Source: Nocardia sp. NBC_01329 (GTDB lineage Bacteria; Actinomycetota; Actinomycetes; Mycobacteriales; Mycobacteriaceae). From it: a stretch of DNA of 64,000 bases. Made by a program: the position numbers and the translations under genes. Under the pieces are notes generated by a model. It was not told the origin of the DNA and did no database searches. It saw only the letters and a list, made by a program, of their open reading frames with translations. The stretch spans positions 6,294,001 to 6,358,000 of the forward strand of contig NZ_CP108381.1 in assembly GCF_035956715.1 (NCBI RefSeq). The letters run 5' to 3'. Positions within the stretch are counted from its first letter, which is position 1. Every line of letters starts with the position of its first letter. Of the stretch, positions 50,449 through 61,934 are shown piece by piece.

Positions 50449-51489
50449 CTACGGGACGATGACCGCTCGGCCGCGCAGAGTTCCGGCCGCCAGCCGCCGA
50501 TACGCCTCGGGTGCCTCGTCCAGGCTGAAACGTTCCGTGGCGATATCGAGCACCCCGTCGTGCGCGAGGTCGATGAGTTCGATCAGTTCGGCGCGGGCGC
50601 CCCAGTACGGTGAGGTCGCGGTCGCTTCATACGGGCTGACCCCGAACCCGACCCGCGCCGCGGATCTGCCGTCGCCGATCCCGACGATGGTCACATCGGA
50701 GTCGATCCCGGCCACCGCCATCGCGGTATCGATGGTCGGCTGGAAACCGACGAAGTCGAGGACCAGGCTCGCCCCGGCCGGCCCGGTGATCTTGCGGACG
50801 TTGCCGGCGGCATTCTCGTCGGAGAGCACGGCCTCGTGCGCCCCGACCGAACGGGCGAAGTCGAGTTTCTCGTCGGTCACGTCCAGCGCGACGACCCGGG
50901 TCGCGGACAGATGACGCAGCAGCTGGATGGCGACATGGCCGAGGCCGCCACTGCCGATCACCACGGTCGTGGAGCCCGGCCGCAGCTTGCCCAGTGATCG
51001 TTTGATCGCGTGATAAGGGGTCAGACCGGCGTCGGTGAGCGGCACGGTCGCCACCGGATCGAGGTCACCGATGGGCACCAGATGGCGAGGTGAATCGACG
51101 ATCAGGTACTCGGCGATGGCGCCCGGCGAGCCGAGACCGGGCGGCATGATGCCCAACTCGGCGGCCCGGGAACAGTAGTTCTCCATACCCTGCGCGCAGA
51201 ACCAGCAGTTTCCGCAACCCCAGGGCCCGTAGACGACGACATTCGTACCGATATCGATCCCGCGCACCCCGTCACCGACGGCGGTGACCTGCCCGGCGCC
51301 CTCGTGCCCGAGGGTCAGGGGGAGTTCGATACCGAACTGTTCCGGCGGATTGTTCATGACGAAATCGTCGGAATGACAAACTCCCGCCGCGGTCACCCGG
51401 AGCAGGACCTCGCCGGGGCCCGGTTCGGGGGTGGGGATCTCCCGAACCTCCGGTTCTGCCCCGACGGTCACGTATTGCAGTGCCTTCAT
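50449..51489 (-). CDS. Zinc-dependent medium-chain alcohol dehydrogenase
   Basis: The 346-residue protein has the catalytic zinc ligands in AAGVCHSDDF and GHEGAG, and the structural zinc loop CGNCWFCAQGMENYC. The cofactor site is VVIGSGGLGHVAIQLL. ALDVTDEKLDFARSVGAHEA, with Asp after beta-2, indicates NAD(H) preference. It resembles NAD-dependent secondary or aryl alcohol dehydrogenases of actinobacteria. It is transcribed in the same direction as the SDR pair and FGE gene but has its own upstream gap. Confidence 0.9.
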   Translation of the reverse strand: MKALQYVTVGAEPEVREIPTPEPGPGEVLLRVTAAGVCHSDDFVMNNPPEQFGIELPLTLGHEGAGQVTAVGDGVRGIDIGTNVVVYGPWGCGNCWFCAQGMENYCSRAAELGIMPPGLGSPGAIAEYLIVDSPRHLVPIGDLDPVATVPLTDAGLTPYHAIKRSLGKLRPGSTTVVIGSGGLGHVAIQLLRHLSATRVVALDVTDEKLDFARSVGAHEAVLSDENAAGNVRKITGPAGASLVLDFVGFQPTIDTAMAVAGIDSDVTIVGIGDGRSAARVGFGVSPYEATATSPYWGARAELIELIDLAHDGVLDIATERFSLDEAPEAYRRLAAGTLRGRAVIVP

Positions 51490-51674
51490 AGCGCCTGTCC
51501 TCTCTGAGCCGAGCGACTGGGTGCGTACTGGTGGAACGGCAGCGAACGTGCGGATACAGCAGTTGCGACCAGGCTAGCCGGGCCGCGCCGAGCCAGGGGC
51601 ATTTACGCATCCGACCGGGCCGCGGTTGTCGAGTCCGCGGAAGCTCCGGCGCCGGGCGGATGGGCGTGGGCCGC

Positions 51675-53621
51675 TCAGCGCTGGGCCGGTGGGCGGATCC
51701 CGGTGTACCAGTCGAGCAGGGCCGGGTCGTCGACGGCGCTGCGTTCCACCACGCGCGCCGGGTCGGCGCCCTGGAACAGGCGTTTGATCGGGACCTCGAG
51801 CTTCTTACCGGTACGAGTGTGCGGTACGGCCGGGGCGGCCAGGATCTCGTCGGGCACGTGCCGCGGCGAGACCTCGGTACGGATCACCTCGTTGATCCGG
51901 CCGCGCAGCGCGTCGGTGAGTTCGGCACCGGGCGCCAGCACCACGAACAATGGCATCCAATAGCCGCCGTCCGGCTGTTCGGCACCGATGACCAGCGCTT
52001 CGGCCACCTCGGGCAGCCGCTCCACCGCTTGATAGATATCGGCGCTACCCATCCGGATCCCGTGCCGGTTGAGCGTGGAATCGGAACGCCCGTGCACCAC
52101 GACGCTGCCGCGCCCGGTGAACGTGATCCAGTCGCCGTGACGCCAGACTCCGGGAAAGGCGTCGAAGTAGGCGTCGTAGTAGCGGGCGCCCTGGGGGTCG
52201 CGCCAGAAATAGATCGGCATGGACGGCATCGGGGCGGTGATCACGAGTTCACCGACCTCGCCGCGCACCGGCTGCCCGACTTCGTCGAAGGCGTCGAGCG
52301 CGACACCCAGGTAGGGCGCCGACAGTTCACCCGGCCAGACCGGCACAGTACGCACCCCACCGGCGAACGCCGAGACGACATCGGTACCGCCGCTGATGGA
52401 CGCCACCGGGATATCGCCGGCATTGTCGCGTAACCACAGCGCCGAGGCCGCGGGCAATGCGGAACCGGTGATCCCGATGAGCCGCAGCGCGGACAGGTCG
52501 TGATCGGTACGCGGTACCGCGCCCGCCTTGATACAGCCGAGGACATAACCCGGACTGGTGCCGAGCACGGTGGCGCGGGTGCGGGCGGTGATCTCCCAGA
52601 GCGCATCCGGCCGCGGATGGGCCGGGCTGCCGTCGTAACAGACGATGGTCGCCCCGGCGAGCAGACCGGCTACCTGGAAATTCCACATCATCCAGCTCGG
52701 GCTGGTGTACCAGAGGAAGGTGTCGTCGGGGCCGATATCCGATTGCAGGGCTATGGCTTTGAGATGTTCGAGCAGTACGCCGCCGTGCCCGTGCACAATC
52801 CCCTTGGGCAGACCGGTGGTACCGGAGGAGAAAACGATCCACAGCGGATGTGCGAAATCGACGATCTCGGTCTCCGGGAGCGGACCACCACCGGCGGGAT
52901 CGGTCGCGGTCGACCACGGTGTGCTGTCGGGGATCTCGACACCCAGCCGGGACACCACGACGGTGGTGCGCACGGTATCCAGACCGGCACGCAACACGGC
53001 GACATCGGCGCTCTTGTCGTGGGTCTTCCCGCCGTACCGGTACCCGTCCGCGGTGACCAGGACGACGGGCTCCAACTGCCCCAGCCGGTCCAGTGCCGCC
53101 TTGGCCGAATAGTCCTGCCCACAAGCGCTCCAGACCGCCCCGACCGCCACGGTCCCTAGGAACGCCACCACGGTCTCGGAGATATCGGGCAGATAGCCGA
53201 CCACTCGGTCACCGGGCCGGACACCGAGGTCGCGCAAGGTTCGAGCGAACGCGGCCACCCGGGCCAGCAGCTCCGCCCACGAGGTCGCCACGACCTCGTC
53301 GCTGTCTTCGGTGACCTGCAGGATCGCCGGCCGGTCGGACCGCGCCTGCGCGACCACCCGGTCCACATAGTTCAACGTCGTACCGGGAAACCAGCGCGTC
53401 CCGGGCATCTCCGGACAGGGCAGCACCTCCCCGGCGACAGGCCCGAGCTCGAAGTACTCCCACACCGCCAGCCAGAACTCGGCCAGATTATCCACCGACC
53501 ATCGCCAGAGTGTTTGGTAGTCCGGTAGTTCCGTACCGGAACGCGCGGCGACGAAGCGGGCGAAATCGGTGACCCGGGCGTCGGCGATATCCCGTTCGCT
53601 CGGTACCCACTGTGGTTCCAC
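51675..53621 (-). CDS. aacS: Acetoacetyl-CoA synthetase
   Basis: The 648-residue adenylate-forming enzyme starts WVPSERDIADARVTDFARFV, the long N-terminal cap of AacS. It has the AMP-binding motif IVFSSGTTGLPKGIVHGHGG, a GGTDVVSAF region and the C-terminal TRTGKKLEVPIKRLFQGADP with the catalytic Lys. It activates acetoacetate to acetoacetyl-CoA. This follows logically from the CitE-type HMG-CoA lyase in the neighbouring operon, which releases acetoacetate during leucine breakdown. It is separated from that operon by a hairpin-rich spacer. Confidence 0.92.
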   Translation of the reverse strand: MEPQWVPSERDIADARVTDFARFVAARSGTELPDYQTLWRWSVDNLAEFWLAVWEYFELGPVAGEVLPCPEMPGTRWFPGTTLNYVDRVVAQARSDRPAILQVTEDSDEVVATSWAELLARVAAFARTLRDLGVRPGDRVVGYLPDISETVVAFLGTVAVGAVWSACGQDYSAKAALDRLGQLEPVVLVTADGYRYGGKTHDKSADVAVLRAGLDTVRTTVVVSRLGVEIPDSTPWSTATDPAGGGPLPETEIVDFAHPLWIVFSSGTTGLPKGIVHGHGGVLLEHLKAIALQSDIGPDDTFLWYTSPSWMMWNFQVAGLLAGATIVCYDGSPAHPRPDALWEITARTRATVLGTSPGYVLGCIKAGAVPRTDHDLSALRLIGITGSALPAASALWLRDNAGDIPVASISGGTDVVSAFAGGVRTVPVWPGELSAPYLGVALDAFDEVGQPVRGEVGELVITAPMPSMPIYFWRDPQGARYYDAYFDAFPGVWRHGDWITFTGRGSVVVHGRSDSTLNRHGIRMGSADIYQAVERLPEVAEALVIGAEQPDGGYWMPLFVVLAPGAELTDALRGRINEVIRTEVSPRHVPDEILAAPAVPHTRTGKKLEVPIKRLFQGADPARVVERSAVDDPALLDWYTGIRPPAQR

Positions 53622-53644
53622 CGCTATGACCCTTCTGTGTCTAT

Positions 53645-53663
53645 GGCGGCGCCTTCGGCGCCG
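53645..53663. terminator. Stem-loop 1 of the citE-aacS spacer
   Basis: GCGGCGCC, loop TTC and GGCGCCGC form a perfect 8-bp hairpin 24 bp before the aacS start (minus strand). Confidence 0.6.
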
Positions 53664-53665
53664 CG

Positions 53666-53757
53666 GGTCGGGGCCCTATTAACCCCGGTTCTTCACTCCT
53701 ACGCTCAGTCGCTGCGCTCCTTCGCTTCGTCGCTCCAGAACCGGGGCGGGCCCCGAC
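53666..53757. repeat. Large imperfect inverted repeat
   Basis: GTCGGGGCCC (53666-53675) and CCCCGGTTCT (53682-53691) pair with AGAACCGGGG (53737-53746) and GGGCCCCGAC (53748-53757). The loop is 45 nt of GCTGCGCTCCTTCGCTTCG-type sequence. It may be a dispersed REP-like element or an RNA processing signal. Confidence 0.7.
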
Positions 53758-53768
53758 TGTGTTGTTTG

Positions 53769-53785
53769 CCCCGCCTTCGGCGGGG
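53769..53785. terminator. Stem-loop 2 of the citE-aacS spacer
   Basis: CCCCGCC, loop TTC and GGCGGGG form a perfect 7-bp hairpin in the spacer downstream of citE. It can terminate or attenuate the accD1-citE transcript. Confidence 0.6.
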
Positions 53786-53935
53786 TGGTCGGGGCGTATG
53801 CGTTAGGCGAAAAGTTTGTGCGGGCGGGTGTTTCGATCAACCGGAACGGGTTCATGTCACTGTAGGTGTTCGAGGGGCCCAGTTCCACGGATTGATTCGA
53901 GCTCGCGCATATTCGGGCAAGAGCTGTCCGGTCGG

Positions 53936-54769
53936 TTACTCCTGCGCGCGCTGCAGGAGTTGTTCGGCGTGCCGGAGCAGGGGTGCGTCCACCATCCGGC
54001 CCTCGTAGGCGAAGACACCGCGATGGTTCGGTGCGGCGGCGAGTACACCCCGGGCCCAGTCGACCTCGTCCTGTGACGGCGCGTACGCGGCCCTGATGAC
54101 CGGGATCTGCGCGGGATGGATGGCGACCTTGATATCGAAGCCCACCGCCACCGCGTCCTCGGCCTCGACCCGCAGGCCGTCGAGATCGCGAATATTCAGG
54201 TACACCATGTCCAGGGCCAGCCGCCCGTGTGACTTGGCGGCGAGCAGGCCGGCGCTGCGCAGGTGCAGCGCCACATCGCGATAGCTACCGTCGGGCCGGC
54301 GGGTGCCGGTACCGCCCATCGCGGCAACCAGATCCTCCACCCCGCACATCACGCCGCGAGTATTGGCGGCCGAAGCGATCTGCCGGATCTCCAGCGCGCC
54401 CAGCGGAGTTTCGATCAGCGCGAGCACCTGGTACTGGGACAACCCCGTCACCTGATGGATCGACTCGGTCTTGGGCAGCATCACCAGGCGGTAGCCGGTG
54501 TGGCGCAATGTTGCCAGGTCCAGTTCGTGGTCGGGGGTGCCCGCCGGATTGACCCGGACGACGGTGGTCGCGGGGTCGAGCGGGGTCGCCACGAGGGCTG
54601 CACGGGCATCGGGTTTATCGGCGGGGGCCACGCCGTCCTCGAGGTCGAGGATCACCACATCGGCGGCATCGGCGGCCTTGCGGTAGCGCTCGGGACGATC
54701 TGCGGGACAGAACAACCACGCCGGTCCGGGGGACTGCCAGGTGGCGTCCACGTTGTGCTGATCGGTCAC
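53936..54769 (-). CDS. citE: CitE-type 3-hydroxyacyl-CoA lyase (HpcH/HpaI aldolase superfamily)
   Basis: The 277-residue protein begins near WLFCPADRPERYRKAADAAD and has VVILDLEDGVAPADKPDAR (metal-binding Glu/Asp), LPKTESIHQV and IETPLGALEI, typical of CitE-like lyases. The GTG at 54769 has GAGG upstream; another GTG three codons earlier is open. The equivalent M. tuberculosis gene, Rv2498c, lies in the same order next to MaoC, acyl-CoA dehydrogenase, accA1 and accD1, and has been linked to HMG-CoA cleavage in leucine catabolism. Expected products are acetyl-CoA and acetoacetate. Confidence 0.88.
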   Translation of the reverse strand: MTDQHNVDATWQSPGPAWLFCPADRPERYRKAADAADVVILDLEDGVAPADKPDARAALVATPLDPATTVVRVNPAGTPDHELDLATLRHTGYRLVMLPKTESIHQVTGLSQYQVLALIETPLGALEIRQIASAANTRGVMCGVEDLVAAMGGTGTRRPDGSYRDVALHLRSAGLLAAKSHGRLALDMVYLNIRDLDGLRVEAEDAVAVGFDIKVAIHPAQIPVIRAAYAPSQDEVDWARGVLAAAPNHRGVFAYEGRMVDAPLLRHAEQLLQRAQE

Positions 54770-54809
54770 TGGTCGCACCTCTTCATGGTGTGCTCGCCGG
54801 TCGTGGACC

Positions 54810-55340
54810 TCATACCTGCTCCCCGGCCGGTCGCAACCGGATCAGCGCGTTGCGGACGGCCACCCCGACCACGGTGCCGTGCTGATTGCGGGCGACGTGC
54901 CGGAAGGTGACCACGCCTTGACCGGGACGGCTCTTCGATTCCCGTTTATCGAGCACCACGGTCTCGGTGTACACGGTGTCGCCGTGGAACAAGGGCGCCG
55001 GGAACGTCACTTCCTCGAAGCCGAGGTTGGCGACTGTGGTGCCCTGCGTCAGGTGCGCCACCGCCTGCCCGATCATGGTGCCCAGGGTGAACAGGGAGTT
55101 CACCAGCCGCTCGTGGAACGGCTCCTGGGCATCACTGAAAGCCTTGTCGATGTGCAAACCCTGGGTGTTCATGGTCAAAGTGCTGAACAGGACGTTATCG
55201 GTTTCGGTCATGGTCCGGCCGGGACGGTGCTCGTAGAGAACCCCGGTCTCGAGTTCCTCGAACCACAAACCGGTCTGGACGACCCGTTGGAGGCCGGAGA
55301 TATCGTGGTCGACGTCCTTGGTGATCTTCTCGCCGCTCAT
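54810..55340 (-). CDS. MaoC-type hotdog-fold hydratase
   Basis: The 176-residue protein has the hotdog region GVLYEHRPGRTMTETDNVLF, TMNTQGLHIDKAFSDAQEPF and LVNSLFTLGTMIGQAVAHL. The Asp-x4-His-like hydratase segment is in the second block. It overlaps the acyl-CoA dehydrogenase stop as ATGA, so the two are translationally coupled. It fits the hydration of 3-methylglutaconyl-CoA (or a related enoyl-CoA) to HMG-CoA. Rv2499c is its positional counterpart in M. tuberculosis. Confidence 0.87.
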   Translation of the reverse strand: MSGEKITKDVDHDISGLQRVVQTGLWFEELETGVLYEHRPGRTMTETDNVLFSTLTMNTQGLHIDKAFSDAQEPFHERLVNSLFTLGTMIGQAVAHLTQGTTVANLGFEEVTFPAPLFHGDTVYTETVVLDKRESKSRPGQGVVTFRHVARNQHGTVVGVAVRNALIRLRPAGEQV

Positions 55341-56497
55341 AGACCGAGCTCCCGACCGATCAGCATGAGTTGTACCTCCGTGGTGCCCTCGCCGATTTCG
55401 AGGATCTTGCTGTCCCGGTAGTGCCGCGCCACCGGGTATTCGTTCATGAATCCGTAGCCGCCGAAGATCTGGGTGGCGTCGCGGGAATTGTCCATGGCAG
55501 CCTCGCTGGCCACCAGTTTGGCGATGGAAGCCTGCTTCTTGAAGGGTTTGCCGGACAGCATGAGCGCGGCGGCGTCGTAGTAGGCGGTGCGGGCGGTATG
55601 GGCGCGGGCCTCCATGCGGGCGATCTTGAACGCGATCGCCTGGTTGCTCCCGATCGTTTTTCCGAACGCCTCCCGCTCGCCGGCGTAACGTACGCATTCG
55701 TCCACGCAACCCTGGGCGGCGCCCACGGACAGCGCCGCGATGGCGATCCGTCCCTCGTCGAGGATGCGCAGGAAGTTGGCGTAGCCGCGGCCGCGTTCGC
55801 CGAGCAGGTTCTCCTTGGGCACCCGGACGTCGTCGAAGGTGAGCGGATGGGTGTCCGAGGCGTTCCAGCCGACCTTGTCGTAGGCGGGTTCGGCGGTGAA
55901 TCCGGGGGTGTCCGCGGGTACCAGAACGGTGGAGATCTCCTTTTTACCCGCGGTCTGCCCGGTCACCGCGGTCACCGTGATCAGGGCGGTGATATCGGTG
56001 CCGGAGTTGGTGATGAACTGTTTGCTGCCGTTGATCACCCAGCTGTCACCGTCTTCGACGGCGGTCGTGCGGGTCCCGCCCGCGTCGCTTCCGGCTCCGG
56101 CCTCGGTGAGCCCGAACGCGCCGAGGTTCTGTCCGCTCGCCAGGCGCGGCAACCACTCCTGTTTCTGTCTCTCGTTTCCGAAGCGGTAGATCGGCATGGC
56201 ACCGAGCGAGACACCGGCCTCGAGCGTGATGGCTACGCTCTGGTCGATCTTGCCGAGTTCCTCGAGGGCGAGGCAGAGCGCGAAATAGTCGCCGCCCATC
56301 CCGCCGTACTCTTCCGGGAACGGCAGCCCGAACAGGCCCATCCGTGCCATCCCCGCGACGACTTCGTACGGGAAGCTGTGCTCGGCATCGTGTTTCGCCG
56401 CCACGGGGGCGACCACCTGATTCGCGAAATCCCGGACGGTCAGCGCCAGGTCGCGGTAGTGCTCGGGCAGTGTGCCGGTGGAAAGGAAATCGGTCAC
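55337..56497 (-). CDS. fadE19: Acyl-CoA dehydrogenase (isovaleryl-CoA dehydrogenase-like)
   Basis: The 386-residue protein has the standard acyl-CoA dehydrogenase blocks FPEEYGGMGGDYFALCLALE, FGLTEAGAGSDAGGTRTTA (flavin/substrate loop), ERGRGYANFLRILDEGRIAI and QIFGGYGFMNEYPVARHYRD. The catalytic Glu fits that last GYGxxxE region or its neighbour. The start is a GTG. Operon position equals Rv2500c (fadE19). In a leucine pathway it would oxidise isovaleryl-CoA to 3-methylcrotonyl-CoA ahead of the biotin carboxylase. Confidence 0.9.
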   Translation of the reverse strand: MTDFLSTGTLPEHYRDLALTVRDFANQVVAPVAAKHDAEHSFPYEVVAGMARMGLFGLPFPEEYGGMGGDYFALCLALEELGKIDQSVAITLEAGVSLGAMPIYRFGNERQKQEWLPRLASGQNLGAFGLTEAGAGSDAGGTRTTAVEDGDSWVINGSKQFITNSGTDITALITVTAVTGQTAGKKEISTVLVPADTPGFTAEPAYDKVGWNASDTHPLTFDDVRVPKENLLGERGRGYANFLRILDEGRIAIAALSVGAAQGCVDECVRYAGEREAFGKTIGSNQAIAFKIARMEARAHTARTAYYDAAALMLSGKPFKKQASIAKLVASEAAMDNSRDATQIFGGYGFMNEYPVARHYRDSKILEIGEGTTEVQLMLIGRELGL

Positions 56498-56546
56498 CTT
56501 GTCCTCATCTCGTTCTCGGGACGGTTTCGCGGTTCGCGGCCCGGGA

Positions 56547-58637
<2,091 letters not shown>

Positions 58638-58642
58638 GGTGA

Positions 58643-60280
<1,638 letters not shown>

Positions 60281-60299
60281 CGCGTCGTCCTGACGTATG

Positions 60300-60343
60300 A
60301 GTTAATCGCTGATAACTGGAATTGAGGTTAATCTTGACTAACC
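60300..60343. promoter_or_regulatory. Paired operators between accD1 and TetR gene
   Basis: AGTTA-N8-TAACT (60300-60317) and GGTTA-N8-TAACC (60326-60343) are two inverted repeats with the same GTTAATC core, centred 26 bp apart. They fill the divergent gap of ~90 bp. They are probable binding sites of the TetR protein at 60375. Confidence 0.75.
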
Positions 60344-60374
60344 GAGTTGTCCAGAGCTGGTGGAAGGAGTGCGG

Positions 60375-60980
60375 GTGACCAGTGCGGATTCTGCCATCCC
60401 GACCCGGCGCGAACTGCTCAAACAGCAGCGGCGCGGCCAGTTGCTCGCCGCCGGGGCGCGGCTCATCGCCGAACGTGGCTACCTCGGTATGCGCCTCGAC
60501 GATCTGGGCGCCGCCGTCGGAATCAGCGGTCCCGCGGTGTACCGGCACTTCCCCAACAAGGAGGCGCTGCTGGTGGAACTGCTGGTCGGGATCAGCCGCC
60601 GGTTGCTCGACGGCGGCAGCGCCGTCGCCGCGGCCGCAGCTGGTCCGCCGGAGGCACTGGCCGGCCTGGTGGATTTCCATCTCGACTTCGCGCTCGGCGA
60701 CCCCGAACTGATCCGCATCCAGGACCGCGATCTCGACAATGTGCCGCCGTCCGCCCGTCGCGAGATCCGGCGCACCCAACGCCGTTACGTGGAGATCTGG
60801 GTCGAGGTGCTGTGCGAACTGACTCCCACCCTCGACGAGGAGACCGCGCGAGTACAGGCACACGCGGCATTCGGGTTGCTCAACTCCACCCCGCACAGTG
60901 CCGGGCCGGTCCCCGGTCGTACCCGGGCGGTACTGCGCGCGATGGCCCTGTCCGCGCTCACCGGGCCCTCACCGTATTGA
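60375..60980 (+). CDS. TetR regulator of the branched-chain acyl-CoA operon
   Basis: The GTG at 60375 has GGAAGGAG upstream; an earlier in-frame GTG at 60360 precedes it. The TetR_N domain is RRGQLLAAGARLIAERGYLG, MRLDDLGAAVGISGPAVYRH, FPNKEALLVELLVG, within 201 residues. Position divergent from accD1 and the paired operators suggest control of the accD1-accA1-acyl-CoA dehydrogenase-MaoC-citE genes. The M. tuberculosis counterpart in a similar position is Rv2506 (BkaR-like). Ligand probably a branched acyl-CoA. Confidence 0.88.
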   Translation: MTSADSAIPTRRELLKQQRRGQLLAAGARLIAERGYLGMRLDDLGAAVGISGPAVYRHFPNKEALLVELLVGISRRLLDGGSAVAAAAAGPPEALAGLVDFHLDFALGDPELIRIQDRDLDNVPPSARREIRRTQRRYVEIWVEVLCELTPTLDEETARVQAHAAFGLLNSTPHSAGPVPGRTRAVLRAMALSALTGPSPY

Positions 60981-61039
60981 CATACCTCGGAACAGTGCAA
61001 GCCCGTGCCGGAGAAATCGAACGGGCATGCACCACATAA

Positions 61040-61279
61040 GGTTCTGCTCTGACCGCGGTCGGCATTTTCGGCCACAGAAACATGCGGCGCCTCAATTGGC
61101 TCGGAGTATCCCGCACTCGTCTGTTGGCGGTCGACGGGCTGGACCTCCATGTCGCCGAGTTGGATTCCGTGGACGGCACGCCGGTATTGGACATCAAACC
61201 GTGGTTCGCGGAGTTCGGCCCGCGCGGAGAGGTCCACCAGGCGGCCTGGTCCACCGAGATGCTGAAAGGCTACTTTTAA
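61040..61279 (+). pseudogene. Truncated TrmO/TsaA-like tRNA methyltransferase gene
   Basis: The last ~75 codons (AVGIFGHRNMRRLNWLGVSR, TRLLAVDGLDLHVAELDSVD, GTPVLDIKPWFAEFGPRGEV, ending WSTEMLKGYF) match the C-terminal half of TrmO-like (UPF0066) proteins. The 5' half is missing: an in-frame TAA at 61037 precedes it and the sequence before that belongs to the TetR 3' region. The remaining ATG at 61082 would give a 65-residue fragment lacking the SAM-binding N-terminal part. Confidence 0.68.
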
Positions 61280-61406
61280 CCCGCTTGGTGGATTGCCATT
61301 CGGCCGCAGATCCGACTCGCATCGCCGCCGTCTTCGGCCACGCGGGCGGATCTGGTGCTTCTGGAAGGAATGTTGTTGGGGGAAAAGTTAATGCCGCCCG
61401 ATCCTT

Positions 61407-61934
61407 TCAGTTGAGCGCATCGAGGGCCAGGCTCCAAGGATAGATATCGAGTATTTCTCCACCCGTACGTGGTGGGTGGGGCTCGAATTCTCCGGGTCCG
61501 AATAGTACGCGTATTCCGGCTTGCCGCAGTTCTTCCACACTGCGCACGAATACCCGGTTGGCCGCGAGTGCTCGATTGACAAACGGCAAGACCACGATCT
61601 TGACCCCGAGTCCGGTCAGCTCCGCAAGCTGGTTGAGCGCGTACGTATCCGAGATTCCTGCCGCCCACTTGTTGATGGTGTTATACGTCGCTGGTGCCAC
61701 GACGACGCCGTCCGGTCTCGGTAATGACTCATCGCCCGGCTTCCGATACGCCGTGCGCACTTGATGGCCGGTCGCATTCTCCAGCTCCTGAATATCCACG
61801 AAATACTCGATCGCCGCCGGAGTGGCAATGCAGTACACCGACCAGCCCTCGGACTGTGCTGATGTCACCATCTCGACTATCCGGCTCGCTGGGCCCGCGC
61901 CACAGATGAACAGGTACAGAACGCGGTCACTCAT
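61407..61934 (-). CDS. Flavoprotein of the PPCDC/EpiD (HFCD) family
   Basis: The 175-residue protein has the Rossmann-like flavin fold LYLFICGAGPASRIVEMVTS and the family signature VVAPATYNTINKWAAGISDT, which in PPCDC and EpiD decarboxylates Cys-derived substrates. The active-site His of those enzymes is not at its usual place, so the chemistry is uncertain. Its start overlaps the upstream XRE stop as ATGA. The regulator-flavoprotein pair recurs in Streptomyces and Nocardia genomes without an assigned role. Confidence 0.82.
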   Translation of the reverse strand: MSDRVLYLFICGAGPASRIVEMVTSAQSEGWSVYCIATPAAIEYFVDIQELENATGHQVRTAYRKPGDESLPRPDGVVVAPATYNTINKWAAGISDTYALNQLAELTGLGVKIVVLPFVNRALAANRVFVRSVEELRQAGIRVLFGPGEFEPHPPRTGGEILDIYPWSLALDALN

